64,000 nucleotides of DNA from a virus. The notes beneath the pieces are model-generated. The model made no database searches. It worked only from the letters and a program-made list of their open reading frames with translations, and was not told the DNA's origin. The stretch spans positions 1-64,000 of IMG/VR virus record IMGVR_UViG_3300047388_000220; one strand, written 5' to 3'. The position numbers and the translations under genes were made by a program. Positions 1 through 8,999 of this stretch are shown here, piece after piece. The first letter of the stretch is position 1, and each line of letters starts with the position of its first letter.

Positions 1-779
1 AGCGGTTCAGGCTTCGGTCCGGCATGGATGGTCACGCCGGGCTGCGCGGGCGGTTCCTGCAGGCCCTGGGCGATGGCCTCGGCGGTTGGAAGCTTCGGTA
101 TAGCGTCTGGCGTGGGCTGGATTGTGCTGGGAACTGGCGGGGGCGCGGCTGGTGGTGCTGGCGGCGGAGTGGGAGTGCCAGGCGCGGCGGCTTCTGGGGT
201 TGGCGGAGGCGCGGGCGTACTCCGCAGCCGTGCCTCCGTGACTGCGCGAAGTCCTTTCCAGCCCCCGGCGTAGGCCGGTGCAGCGGTCGCGGCTGTCCCA
301 GTTACGGTCCCGAGCACGCCGGGAGTGAACGGATTCTGAATCCCTTGCTGCGCCGGCAACTGCTCGGCACCGCGCTCGATCCCGGCGCCGATGAACGGGA
401 CCGCTTGAATTGCGTGTGCCGCGCGCGCGGGGCCACTTTGCCCCTGGGTATCCATCGCCTGCGCCAGTTCTCCGGCGACCCGCTTGCCCTCACCAAAGAT
501 GGCCTTGCCAGCCTGCACGGCCGGGCCGCCCGCTGCTTCGACAAGGTTCCGGATGGGATGCTGCTCAAGATCCTGCTTGCGCGCCTCCGCTTCCTCTTTT
601 CCAACGCCGAACGTGTGGCCCAGGGATTCCCAGAACCCGCCTGCAGGCGCAGCCGCTATCGGCTCCGCCGTCAGGCCAGCGGGAACGCCAGCAATTTGGG
701 GTTGCGCGCTCTGAATCGGCTCGGCGGTAACGCCGTCCGGCACTCCCTCTACCGGAGGTTCTTCTACGGCCGTGGCCAT
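1..779 (-). CDS. N-terminal part of a large, probably polyvalent virion protein (runs off left edge)
   Basis: An open frame with no stop starts at the ATG at 777-779 and leaves the window after about 259 codons. It begins exactly after the stop of the upstream gene (TAG then ATG), so the two are probably translationally coupled. The product is rich in Ala, Pro and Gly, with a long proline-rich linker around residues 190-230 and no recognisable catalytic motif. Its position at the end of the internal-protein block fits the start of a very large ejected 'polyvalent' protein. The frame open at the right edge (62499-64000, same strand) may be its C-terminal part if the genome is circular. Partial; function inferred from context only. 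Confidence 0.65.
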   Translation of the reverse strand, partial: MATAVEEPPVEGVPDGVTAEPIQSAQPQIAGVPAGLTAEPIAAAPAGGFWESLGHTFGVGKEEAEARKQDLEQHPIRNLVEAAGGPAVQAGKAIFGEGKRVAGELAQAMDTQGQSGPARAAHAIQAVPFIGAGIERGAEQLPAQQGIQNPFTPGVLGTVTGTAATAAPAYAGGWKGLRAVTEARLRSTPAPPPTPEAAAPGTPTPPPAPPAAPPPVPSTIQPTPDAIPKLPTAEAIAQGLQEPPAQPGVTIHAGPKPEP

Positions 780-2351
780 CTACTTCGCTCCTGCCGCAAC
801 ATACTTTCCATTCACGGCGTAACCGACCACAGCACCTGACTTGTCGCGGTATTGATGCGTGGCCCCAGGGGGCGGTGTGGCTGCCGCTGCCGGAGTAGTG
901 GCCGCCGGCGTTGTCGCTGCCTGCCGCGCCGCTCTCCCGGTCGGCTTGCCAGCGCCAGCGTCGGCAGGATTGAACCTCACCCCCAGCGGCTGCATCTTCT
1001 TCTGTCCCAACTGCGCATCCAGTTTGGTCGCAATCTCGTTCTTCAAATCAGTGAATTCAGACGGAGATTTTACGTCATTCGGGTTTTCGTGGTTCACATA
1101 CTCATTCCGGCGCGGGTTGTAGTCGTATTTGTCCTGAAGCGCCTGGACCTGCGACGTTGCCGCGTCGATCATCGACTGGCGGAATACGCTCCTGGGCTCC
1201 CCGTCGGCCGCCGCCTTGTACTGGAACTTCTTGAGTTCCGTTGATGCCATCGTCTTTGCCGCAGCATTGAGCGCTGCTTTCCTGGTGGGATCCGGCTCAA
1301 GCGCAGCCGCCGCGACCGTCCCCTCATAAGTCGTCGGCGTCTTGCCGTTGCTTTGGTAATCAGCAACCTGCTGCTTGATGTCGGCCAACTGGCCGGCAAC
1401 ACGCGCCGTCTCCTCGCGTGCCTGGGCCGTATCCGCCCGAGCCTGCGAGGTCTGCCCCGCCGCCGCATTCTTCCCGATGTCGTTGATCGACGTGATGACA
1501 TCCTTCGACCGTCCGGTGTCCTCCTTGTAAGTGTCCGCAATATTCTTTTCCTGCTGATCGACTGATGCCAACTGGCCAGCACGCTTTTGCGCTTCGAGCG
1601 AGAACGCGCGATTCGGCGCGCCGTAGGCTGTAGCCCCAACCGCTTTCGGGTCCACTGCGCCCATCACCGCTCCGGCGATACCGTGCTCAGCCAGGCCCTC
1701 CAGCCCGCCAAGAACGCCCCTGCCGAAGCGCTGCCACCGGGTAGGCCGGTACTGCGGATCCATCGGATTGAGCGGCGTCGCGAGCTCCTTACGCTGCGCT
1801 TCGAGGGGTGCCTCTTTCTGCTCAAGTGTCGGCTGGGCAGCCAGATTCCTCGAATACTCCAGTCCCATCTGGCTAGACTGCTGCAAAGTCTTCTGGTTGG
1901 GATCGTCAGCGCCTGTGGTTGGCGCTCCGCCCGGCGCGATATTGCCGGGAACGGTTGCGGCGGCCGGCGCAGCAGGCGCGGCGCCCTGAGTCAACCTCTG
2001 GCCAAACCCGCTCACGGTCGCCTGCGGCTGGACCGCCGATGTGCCCATTGCCGGCCCTGGCCTGGCCGCTGGCGCTACGGTGTGCGGCGGGGTGCCGGCG
2101 GCCTCCGCCATCGGATTCACCACGCTCCGCACCGCGCCGCCATCAGGGGGCGCCGATACTCCAGACGCGAACGGTACGGGGACGCCAGCCCGCGGCGCCG
2201 TCCCGTTGGCGAGCGACTGATAGCTCACTCCCGCGCGCTTGGCCGCTAGATAGCCCTGCGGGTCTCCAGAGGCAAGAAGCTCGTCAGGATCTATGCCGAG
2301 CGCCGCAATCGGGGATGCCGATGGTACTATGCTCTGAAAATCTCCCGCCAT
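780..2351 (-). CDS. putative internal virion (ejection) protein, 523 aa
   Basis: Not recognised by a diagnostic motif. The N-terminal 150 residues and C-terminal 60 residues are low-complexity Ala/Pro/Thr/Gly. The middle (about 150-430) is highly charged and helical, with Gln/Glu/Lys-rich stretches and a short Gly/Ala-rich segment near 215-235 that could insert into membranes. It lies between another Ala/Gln-rich gene and the giant partial gene. That matches the position and composition of ejected internal proteins in podoviruses, an inference from context. It abuts the downstream gene without a gap. Confidence 0.55.
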   Translation of the reverse strand: MAGDFQSIVPSASPIAALGIDPDELLASGDPQGYLAAKRAGVSYQSLANGTAPRAGVPVPFASGVSAPPDGGAVRSVVNPMAEAAGTPPHTVAPAARPGPAMGTSAVQPQATVSGFGQRLTQGAAPAAPAAATVPGNIAPGGAPTTGADDPNQKTLQQSSQMGLEYSRNLAAQPTLEQKEAPLEAQRKELATPLNPMDPQYRPTRWQRFGRGVLGGLEGLAEHGIAGAVMGAVDPKAVGATAYGAPNRAFSLEAQKRAGQLASVDQQEKNIADTYKEDTGRSKDVITSINDIGKNAAAGQTSQARADTAQAREETARVAGQLADIKQQVADYQSNGKTPTTYEGTVAAAALEPDPTRKAALNAAAKTMASTELKKFQYKAAADGEPRSVFRQSMIDAATSQVQALQDKYDYNPRRNEYVNHENPNDVKSPSEFTDLKNEIATKLDAQLGQKKMQPLGVRFNPADAGAGKPTGRAARQAATTPAATTPAAAATPPPGATHQYRDKSGAVVGYAVNGKYVAAGAK

Positions 2352-2366
2352 GATTTACCCCTCTGC

Positions 2367-2942
2367 TTACTTCTTAGCCCAAGAGCTTCCGACGCCAACC
2401 GCCCCGGTTACGAGGCTATTCCCCAACTCGTCCATGAAACTCGGCGTCTGCGCGGCCTGCTCCTCGGTCCCGAGCGCCCCCTGCGCTGCACCGCTCTGGA
2501 GCGCTGCCAACCGGGCCTGCTGTGCGGTAATGTCGGATCCAGCCCCCAGCACATCCTTTCCATACCTCGCAGCCGCCGCCAGCCGGCTTTCCGTCGCGCC
2601 CGCCTCCTGTGTTCCAAGGGTTCGCTGCGCCGCCTGCTGCGTGGCCTCGCCCGCCGCAATCGCCGCCGCCGGATTCTGCCCGGTCCGCGTAGCTAACTGC
2701 TGCTCTCCAGCTCTCGCCCCCGCCGCCGTAGCATCGGCGGTTCCGGCCAACTGACGATTAGTCACCGTCTCCATCTGGCCGCCCTGGACATAGGGATTGT
2801 TGGCTGCAAATTTCGCGAGCTGCGATTGCTGGTTGCCGATGTCAGCCTGAGTCGCAGCCTCTGACTTCTGCGCCTCCGCCTCGTTCGTCTTGCTAACATC
2901 CCTGCTTTGGTCCAGGACTGCTGACTGTTCGCTTCGGGACAT
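2367..2942 (-). CDS. putative internal virion protein, 191 aa
   Basis: A short, Ala/Gln/Glu-rich, predicted all-helical protein with a long heptad-like middle (about residues 15-160) and a Gly-rich C-terminus. Ejection proteins that form trans-periplasmic channels often have this composition. It sits directly upstream of the larger Ala-rich gene and downstream of a GNAT-like gene, so it belongs to the same late cluster. No sequence motif proves the role. Confidence 0.5.
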   Translation of the reverse strand: MSRSEQSAVLDQSRDVSKTNEAEAQKSEAATQADIGNQQSQLAKFAANNPYVQGGQMETVTNRQLAGTADATAAGARAGEQQLATRTGQNPAAAIAAGEATQQAAQRTLGTQEAGATESRLAAAARYGKDVLGAGSDITAQQARLAALQSGAAQGALGTEEQAAQTPSFMDELGNSLVTGAVGVGSSWAKK

Positions 2943-2946
2943 TTTG

Positions 2947-3375
2947 TTACTCCTTCAAGTCCTTGTAGAAATGCGCCAGATCATCCTTCTGCTTGAATCC
3001 GGCCTTGCCGAGCGGTTTGGCGATGTGTGGCGTCAATTCAACCGGCACATCACAGTGGACGCCGCTATACCCCCACCACGAAAGCACCGCGGCCAGAGCG
3101 TCAATGTCCCGCCGTGCGAATGCCGTCGCTTTCGGGTCACAGCCGGCGAACATCAACTCCGCCCGCCGCTCGACCCAGATCGCCTGTACCGGCACGTCCG
3201 ATCCCTCTTCGACGCCAACCAGCGCCACCGGAACCGCTTGCGTCAGATTCCCGTTCGGATCGAAGAAGTGAGGCAGCGGATAACTGGTCCCGTCGCGCTT
3301 GTTCTGTTCCACGTGGAACTTGCGAATGAACGACATATCAGCAGGCCGCGCCGGGCGGAGAATGATCGGCTTCAC
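2947..3375 (-). CDS. GNAT-like acetyltransferase fold protein
   Basis: This 142 aa product starts with an I-L-R-P-A-R-P-A-D pattern, the usual first strand and helix of GNAT N-acetyltransferases. It continues through a compact alpha/beta sequence and ends with a 'LGKAGFKQKDDLAHFYKDL' segment like the last GNAT helix-strand unit. The canonical acetyl-CoA loop (R/Q-x-x-G-x-G/A) is not obvious, so it may be degenerate or non-catalytic. GNAT-like proteins often sit beside internal virion genes in podoviruses. The gene overlaps the upstream gene by 4 nt. Confidence 0.5.
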   Translation of the reverse strand: MKPIILRPARPADMSFIRKFHVEQNKRDGTSYPLPHFFDPNGNLTQAVPVALVGVEEGSDVPVQAIWVERRAELMFAGCDPKATAFARRDIDALAAVLSWWGYSGVHCDVPVELTPHIAKPLGKAGFKQKDDLAHFYKDLKE

Positions 3376-3737
3376 TTCTTTGCCTCCGGATGCAGGAACT
3401 TGTGAGCCCCAACCGAAAGCAACTTGTGCTCAGGAGGAACGATAGCCGCCAGAGGTCCAAGCAGAACCGGAACCCTATAAATCTGAACGTATTCCATGAT
3501 CGCCGCATGGTTGCCCTGGAGCGCTTCGAGCGCCGCCTCGATCTCAGCCGCCGGATTCAGATGCCCAAGCCCATCCTGCGCGAACGGCCGTTTACAGTTC
3601 GGACACATCGGAGTCCCTAAAAGCAGATCGATGTTGTGCTCGCCACCTGTGACCTGGTTGAACAGGTGAATGTGGTGGACGTGCGTGCGCCCGTCGACGT
3701 GGTTGTGTTCATGCCCTTGCCGAATCGCCCAACTCAT
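3372..3737 (-). CDS. hypothetical late protein with His-rich N-terminus and CxxC pair
   Basis: Unrecognised 121 aa protein. The first 30 residues contain many histidines (HEHNH, HVHHIH), followed by a single C-P-N-C pair near residue 45, suggesting a metal site. The C-terminal half looks helical. It lies between a tail-protein candidate and the GNAT-like gene, overlapping the latter by 4 nt, which suggests coupled translation within the late operon. Confidence 0.5.
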   Translation of the reverse strand: MSWAIRQGHEHNHVDGRTHVHHIHLFNQVTGGEHNIDLLLGTPMCPNCKRPFAQDGLGHLNPAAEIEAALEALQGNHAAIMEYVQIYRVPVLLGPLAAIVPPEHKLLSVGAHKFLHPEAKK

Positions 3738-3744
3738 GGAGTCC

Positions 3745-4806
3745 TCACAGTGTGCCGTCGTTAGAAATCAAGCGCCCGCCATTCCCGCCGATGCTCCGGC
3801 CCCCGCCTACCGTGCCTGAGAATATGCCCCCGCTCACCGTCACCGTATCGCCGCCGGCGTACCCCGTTCCCGGGTTTCCAGGAGAGATCGAGATCAGCTT
3901 TCCAGCCGTGATCACCTGCGCTCCGGGAGTTGCCCCTGTTCCGGTCGATGTATTGATAAAAAGCCCCACATCTGCCGTTAGCCCATTGCCCTGAGTCACC
4001 ACATTCCACGCGATAACCGCGCCGCCAGTTCCCAGCACCAGCGACACTGTAGGCAAAACAATCGCTCCCGGGCCGACTACGTTCACCGTCCCTGTCGGCA
4101 AGATGTGATCTGCCAGAAGTTGCGGAAGCGTACCCCGGGCATGATAGTTATCGCCGTCGTATCCAACAACCTGCTGCATTGCGTAGGGCACGCCGATGAT
4201 GGTCGCGGACGGCAGAATCCTTTCCTGCGCGCCGCGGACCTGCGGGTATTGCGTCAGCGGCCCAGACCTTCCAAACACGCGCACATTCGCCGTCCCTCCA
4301 GCGTCTACCGAGTCCACATTCGCGTAATTGGTCTGGTTGAGGACGACGGCCGCGTCAACCGCAACCGACCCCACAAACCCTGCCACAACAATCCCGGGCT
4401 GAATCTGGTAGTTATTCCAACTCGCCTGATCGTAACTCGAGCGCAGCCGCCAATAAACGCTCAGTCCGGGACCAGCGAGCCTCTGATTGGTAGCCGTCGA
4501 GACCGGCAACGTCGTCACCTTAGAACTGAAGTTCGAAGCCGTCGCGTAGCTCAACTCGTGGTAAATCGTCTTGTTGATCGCCTGTTTGGCATTGGTGATT
4601 TCGATCGCAAAGAATCCGTTGTCGCCAGACACCTTGAATGTGGCCAGCGGAGGCGGCTTGGTCGCTGGCTGCTGTGGCGAATTGGTCGGAGAAAGCAAGT
4701 TGATCCCGAGAGCCCCGCCGACTGCAAGATGCTGATCGTACATCGCGAGAAGGATCGTTCTGAGGTCAAAATCGGCAATCTTATTTATCTGCGCACGGCT
4801 GATCAT
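3745..4806 (-). CDS. putative tail protein, 353 aa
   Basis: A Gly/Ser/Thr/Val-rich beta-type sequence. A short helical start (about 1-30) and proline-rich linker lead into beta-strand-like sequence, ending in a Gly-rich tail with repeated G-T-G/T-V-S-G patterns (about 300-350), as in fibre-like proteins. Its ATG overlaps the stop of the 1027 aa tail gene by 4 nt, so the two are probably made together. No enzyme motif is visible. Role inferred from composition and position. Confidence 0.45.
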   Translation of the reverse strand: MISRAQINKIADFDLRTILLAMYDQHLAVGGALGINLLSPTNSPQQPATKPPPLATFKVSGDNGFFAIEITNAKQAINKTIYHELSYATASNFSSKVTTLPVSTATNQRLAGPGLSVYWRLRSSYDQASWNNYQIQPGIVVAGFVGSVAVDAAVVLNQTNYANVDSVDAGGTANVRVFGRSGPLTQYPQVRGAQERILPSATIIGVPYAMQQVVGYDGDNYHARGTLPQLLADHILPTGTVNVVGPGAIVLPTVSLVLGTGGAVIAWNVVTQGNGLTADVGLFINTSTGTGATPGAQVITAGKLISISPGNPGTGYAGGDTVTVSGGIFSGTVGGGRSIGGNGGRLISNDGTL

Positions 4807-7800
4807 TTATTCTCGAGCGCCTCGCGACCACCAAACATCGGTGAAATGAACAAGCAGGCGTACTTGATCGAAAACCAAGCATCCGGAATTGCCCCATTCG
4901 TGAAGCGTGTCCGCCAGCGCTCACTCAACCGCGACGGAGCACCTCTCGACAGCCCCACGGTCGGATTCAAGTCCAACTGGAACGGTCGGAGCTTGACCTC
5001 CCATGGTGGATCACCTTGACCCTGCCAGTCGGTTACGCGATTGGCGCCAGCAAGGAATGAGACAAACAGGCTACCATTGCCGCGCGCATTCAGGTTGATC
5101 CCCGCCAGTTTGCAGAGGGTCATGGCCTGCTGCGCGGCGACCGTCTCGTATTGGCAATCGATCCCGGCGCCGTTGTCGTTGTAAACACCTGGGGTGATGG
5201 CCTGCACCGTCCCATCCGGACCAGACGACGCAATCAGATATTGCGAGATGTACTGGCGCTCGACCTGCTCGGTTATATCGACGGGCCCCTCAACCGGGTC
5301 AGGCTGGCCCGGGATTGCGCGATAGTACCGGCCTCCGACAAAGCCTTGAATGTCGTCAACCGAGTATTTACGGCAGGCCTCGATGGTGATTTCCTTCTGT
5401 GAGTAGCGCGAAAAGAGAAGTGGCTGAGCCCAGCCCTCCTCGTAATTGAGCGTAAGCACGACGTTTGGAACCATGCTCGCCCCAACCGGAAACCCCATCC
5501 GGACCTCATGCTGCTCGACATCGATCGCACACCAGATGTACTGTGCCGCCTTCCAGTTGATCGTGTTCCACCAGCGGGGCAGTTCCTTCGAGACGAGCTC
5601 CGGATAGGCGTCGGCGTACTTGTAGATGCCGCTTGAGTGCACGAAAATGATGAAGTTTCCGCAGACGTCGACGGCGCGCGGCCCGCATGGGCCGACCTTC
5701 TGCCAGCGCTTGGTTGGCACCCATGTCGCCGGATCCGCAGTTGATGGCGTAACCTCGAACCCCGACCGCTCGCGCAGCGAATAGAGCGTCCCGCGGTACT
5801 CCCGCACGCACCAGGCGCGCTCCCCGTCATCGGCGCCCACTGTGAGAAGTGAAGTATCGCCGTAATAGCTCTCTGGGTCGGCCGCGAGCGAAACCCAGTG
5901 GCTTGTGTAGAAGCCCGGCACACATGATTGGAAAATACGATTAGTCGATTCCGAATAGTAGAGATCGACGCATTGTTGAGGCTGGATCACTCGAAGCCGG
6001 TCGGTGATGTTTGTCGCCGCGCTGGCAAGGATCCCGGCCATGTACTCATCGGTGAAGTTGACGACAGCCGTCTTCGTTCCGTTCGGGAAGATGGTTGCCG
6101 TGATCGGAATGCCATCAGAGACCATCGTCCTCGGGATGTATCCGAAGGGGCCGGCGCTCAGTCCATCGGCAACCGTGAAGCCGACAATCACATTCTTGAT
6201 GTAACTCGGACCAGTCGGCAGGTTGAAAATTCCAAGCTCCCATCCGTTTTCGTCGACATCGTAGCCGAAAGCGGCGGACTGCCTTATCCCGGAGATGGTG
6301 TCGAACATATCTTGATAAGCCACAATCGCCCAGCGCAAGCCCTGGGTGCCGTTAGGACCGCCAGTAGCCGTGTCTTGGGCGATGTTTCCACCCGGGCCTG
6401 TCGTATTCACCGTCGGCGGAGGATGCCCAGTTGCCGAGTTGAGAATGTTCACCGTCGCACCATTGGGGTAATTGCCAACCAGGGCGAAATTTGCGAAAGG
6501 CGGGAACATGGATCCGTCGAAGACGGTTCCGGTCGGGACATCGCATTCGTAGATATTGACACTCGTAACCGCGTAGCCTATAGGGAACTGGACCGTGACT
6601 GACATTGCATCGTTTAACTGCGTATCGATCACAGAATTTGCGGGCCCAGGCGTGGTTTCCCCGATCGCGTTGAGGTAGGTCATCAGGACATACACATCGC
6701 GAAAGGCCGGAAAGGCCCCGCCATTCGCATTCCGAACCGTAATCGGCTCAACGTCAGGCGTCGGTAGCTGACCGCCTGTAACCCTTGCTGAATTGGTCGT
6801 CGGCGGAGGAATCGCGGGGGGAGGGGTTGAGATGATGGTTGCTGTTCCCCCGAGAGGAAATGGCGATCCGGTCAGTTGCCCATATTTAGAAAGTTGCGGA
6901 GCCTGCGCGCCAGTCGCCACGGCGTAGTAATAGACATTGCATCCGGTCGGGATATATGAAGGCGACAGCCCCTGAATCCAGCCCGCCAGTGACCCCAGCG
7001 TCGGAATCGTCACCACAACCGCGGTGCTGCCTAGGACCGTGGTGATCATGCGCGCCACGCTTGAGAGGCTCTCCCCCTGGGCATTGACGAACGTCAGAAT
7101 CACATATACATCCCATGCGGCGAAGATGCCCGACGCAGCGGAAGAGAGCGCAATCGAAGCCTGGAGAGGAGCCGGCAGTCGGTTGGCCAGGACGGGCGTC
7201 TGCTCCTTCCATGTCACTGTGCCATCGATGACGGTGCCGCCCTCGGTCAGAGGCCACGCGGGCTGGACCTGTCCTGTCTTTCCTGCCACGGTGCAGATGT
7301 AGAGATGACCATTGCCGACAGCCACGGTCACACCTTCCTCAAGGATCGACGGTGTGGTGCATTCCCCCACCAGCACAAGGGCGCCCGCGTACCAGCCGAA
7401 TCCAACCGGCTTCATTCCATAGGGGTAGAGTGCCTTGGTCTGGAGATCGTAAGCAGCGGGGAACGCGGTCGGCGTCAGGAGGTCGGAGAACGACATCCAG
7501 GCCCGGTTATAGGCCTGAGATCCGATCATGTGCGACTGCGCAGGAAGCGGGACCAGCGGACTGCTGATAGGCGTCGTAGCGCCGCTCCCGGTCGGAGTCT
7601 CGATCTGGAGGGCGCCGGTATAGTCGTAGAGCAATATGCTCTGGAAATACGACTGCAACGCCGATTCCGGCGTAAAGGCGCTTCCCAGGAGACCAGTAAT
7701 CGGGCTTTGGTTGAGTCCCTGGATGGCTGTTTGCAGACCCCAGCGGGTCTCGATCTCTGTCAGCGTGAATCGGATATTCTTCGCCACCGCCGCACAGCCG

Positions 7801-7886
7801 GTGGGGAGATTGGTCGGATCTGACTGATCGACAAGGCCTAGCCATCGAGAATACTCAACTTTTGTAGCCGAGCCGTAATTCGCCAA
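4803..7886 (-). CDS. large tail/hub protein (P22 gp10-like by context)
   Basis: A 1027 aa, strongly beta-rich protein. Its start (about 30-55, 'AKNIRFTLTEIETRWGLQ') resembles the N-termini of podovirus tail-hub or DNA-stabilisation proteins, which describe a variable-rich entry followed by an R-x-G motif. Repeated Ig-like stretches lie around 200-500 (F-x-x-Y-V-x-x-T-Y-x-N-A-x-G-E appears twice, near 260 and 395). No coiled coil or transmembrane pattern typical of a tape measure is seen. It stands between small connector-type genes and another tail gene. Confidence 0.5.
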   Translation of the reverse strand: MANYGSATKVEYSRWLGLVDQSDPTNLPTGCAAVAKNIRFTLTEIETRWGLQTAIQGLNQSPITGLLGSAFTPESALQSYFQSILLYDYTGALQIETPTGSGATTPISSPLVPLPAQSHMIGSQAYNRAWMSFSDLLTPTAFPAAYDLQTKALYPYGMKPVGFGWYAGALVLVGECTTPSILEEGVTVAVGNGHLYICTVAGKTGQVQPAWPLTEGGTVIDGTVTWKEQTPVLANRLPAPLQASIALSSAASGIFAAWDVYVILTFVNAQGESLSSVARMITTVLGSTAVVVTIPTLGSLAGWIQGLSPSYIPTGCNVYYYAVATGAQAPQLSKYGQLTGSPFPLGGTATIISTPPPAIPPPTTNSARVTGGQLPTPDVEPITVRNANGGAFPAFRDVYVLMTYLNAIGETTPGPANSVIDTQLNDAMSVTVQFPIGYAVTSVNIYECDVPTGTVFDGSMFPPFANFALVGNYPNGATVNILNSATGHPPPTVNTTGPGGNIAQDTATGGPNGTQGLRWAIVAYQDMFDTISGIRQSAAFGYDVDENGWELGIFNLPTGPSYIKNVIVGFTVADGLSAGPFGYIPRTMVSDGIPITATIFPNGTKTAVVNFTDEYMAGILASAATNITDRLRVIQPQQCVDLYYSESTNRIFQSCVPGFYTSHWVSLAADPESYYGDTSLLTVGADDGERAWCVREYRGTLYSLRERSGFEVTPSTADPATWVPTKRWQKVGPCGPRAVDVCGNFIIFVHSSGIYKYADAYPELVSKELPRWWNTINWKAAQYIWCAIDVEQHEVRMGFPVGASMVPNVVLTLNYEEGWAQPLLFSRYSQKEITIEACRKYSVDDIQGFVGGRYYRAIPGQPDPVEGPVDITEQVERQYISQYLIASSGPDGTVQAITPGVYNDNGAGIDCQYETVAAQQAMTLCKLAGINLNARGNGSLFVSFLAGANRVTDWQGQGDPPWEVKLRPFQLDLNPTVGLSRGAPSRLSERWRTRFTNGAIPDAWFSIKYACLFISPMFGGREALENK

Positions 7887-7889
7887 GGG

Positions 7890-8258
7890 TTAGTACCCCT
7901 GCAAATTATGGTCAACTTCGACGAGAAACACGCCAGCCAGAACTGGAGCGGGATAGGCGATCGCCGTCAACTCCACGTTGCCATTCCAGAGCGAGACGTT
8001 AAACTCTCCAGCGTTCGCCGTCGGCTTCAACTCCATTCGCCAGCCGCCGCCTTGAGTGCTGAAAGCGCGCGGCGGGACGGCAAGGTTTACATTGCCCCCC
8101 GAGAGAGTGCGCGCGGCGGGATTGAGCAGGTTTTTGGCGAGAAGGCTGAGTACCTCGCCAGGTGTGCCTGGGTAGTTGCCAGTGAATACGATTTGAATCA
8201 GGTTGGTTTTGAAGTTCTCGCCGCTTTTCTGGTACAAGAGCGTTGCTGTTACTCCCAT
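7890..8258 (-). CDS. hypothetical small virion protein, 122 aa
   Basis: Unrecognised beta-rich protein with alternating hydrophobic and polar residues and few charges, the texture of a small head-decoration or connector protein. It sits directly upstream of the large tail gene (3 nt gap) and after the putative connector. A clear ribosome site (AAAAAAGGAGAACGC) precedes the ATG. Function unknown. Confidence 0.5.
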   Translation of the reverse strand: MGVTATLLYQKSGENFKTNLIQIVFTGNYPGTPGEVLSLLAKNLLNPAARTLSGGNVNLAVPPRAFSTQGGGWRMELKPTANAGEFNVSLWNGNVELTAIAYPAPVLAGVFLVEVDHNLQGY

Positions 8259-8274
8259 GTGCGTTCTCCTTTTT

Positions 8275-8994
8275 TTAGATGAGCTTGACGTACAGGTTAG
8301 ACTTCCGCCATTCGAACCCCATATTTCCTCTTAGATTGAACGTCCATCCCAGTCCCCGGCCGCGATTCGCTCTATTGGGAGAGCCAAGCCGGAACGACTG
8401 GTGCTGTTGCTGGCGCGTGAGATCAGCCGCGATCTCTTCCCATGCAGCCTGCGCCTGCTTGCCGTAGTTATCTACCCAGCCCTGGTTCGGCCGCTCCATC
8501 CCAATGAGAGTCACAATCGAGAACGCTAGAGCGCTGCTCGCATTGGGGTGAATCTCGATGATCGAGTCGTCCGAGATCAGTGGCTTCGGAAGAAATTCCC
8601 CTCGAACCCGAATGTCGAACAGTCCAGCCTGGACCTGCGAGGGGGTGTCTGGAAGAATAGTGCATTCCTGGACCGGCTTGTACTGATTGTTGGCTGTATT
8701 CACCGGCTTGAAGTCGACCGCCAGCGGAGTGATCAGATCATCGAGCGGATAAGTGTTCTCCTGCCCTTGCCCCACAGCGAACGGCGTTAAATTCATCTCG
8801 TCCGTGCCAACCGACACGGACGGAATGAGCACCACGCGCTCGATGTATGGACTGCACGAGCCTTTCAGCCACTGGATAGCGACTTCGTAAGCCTGCTCAC
8901 ATAGGGGCCCGAAGTACTCCGGGACCAAATAGTCGAGGAACGGATCTCCAATGAGTGCAGCCACTTTTCGGTAACAGTCACCCCGCGTCTTCAT
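8275..8994 (-). CDS. putative head-tail connector protein, 239 aa
   Basis: I chose the ATG at 8994 (M-K-T-R-G-D) because an earlier in-frame start would run into the preceding gene. The N-terminal half is helical (D-C-Y-R-K-V-A-A-L-I-G, then Q-A-Y-E-V-A), followed by beta-rich sequence and a conserved-looking helix with a W near 190. Its size and place between the capsid region and the tail hub fit an adaptor or head-completion protein. No diagnostic motif seen. Confidence 0.45.
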   Translation of the reverse strand: MKTRGDCYRKVAALIGDPFLDYLVPEYFGPLCEQAYEVAIQWLKGSCSPYIERVVLIPSVSVGTDEMNLTPFAVGQGQENTYPLDDLITPLAVDFKPVNTANNQYKPVQECTILPDTPSQVQAGLFDIRVRGEFLPKPLISDDSIIEIHPNASSALAFSIVTLIGMERPNQGWVDNYGKQAQAAWEEIAADLTRQQQHQSFRLGSPNRANRGRGLGWTFNLRGNMGFEWRKSNLYVKLI

Positions 8995-8999
8995 GTGCG

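Noticed and set aside
24-839. A 271-codon plus-strand frame at the left edge
   Set aside because: It lies opposite the minus-strand partial gene, which joins its neighbour without a gap. The plus product is Arg/Cys/Gly-rich and unlike a natural protein.
4105-5019. A 304-codon plus-strand frame spanning two tail genes
   Set aside because: It crosses the boundary of two well-supported minus-strand genes and has Arg/His-rich shadow composition.
4803-7886. The 1027 aa tail gene as a tape-measure protein
   Set aside because: It is beta-rich with Ig-like stretches and lacks the long coiled coil and hydrophobic segments of tape measures.
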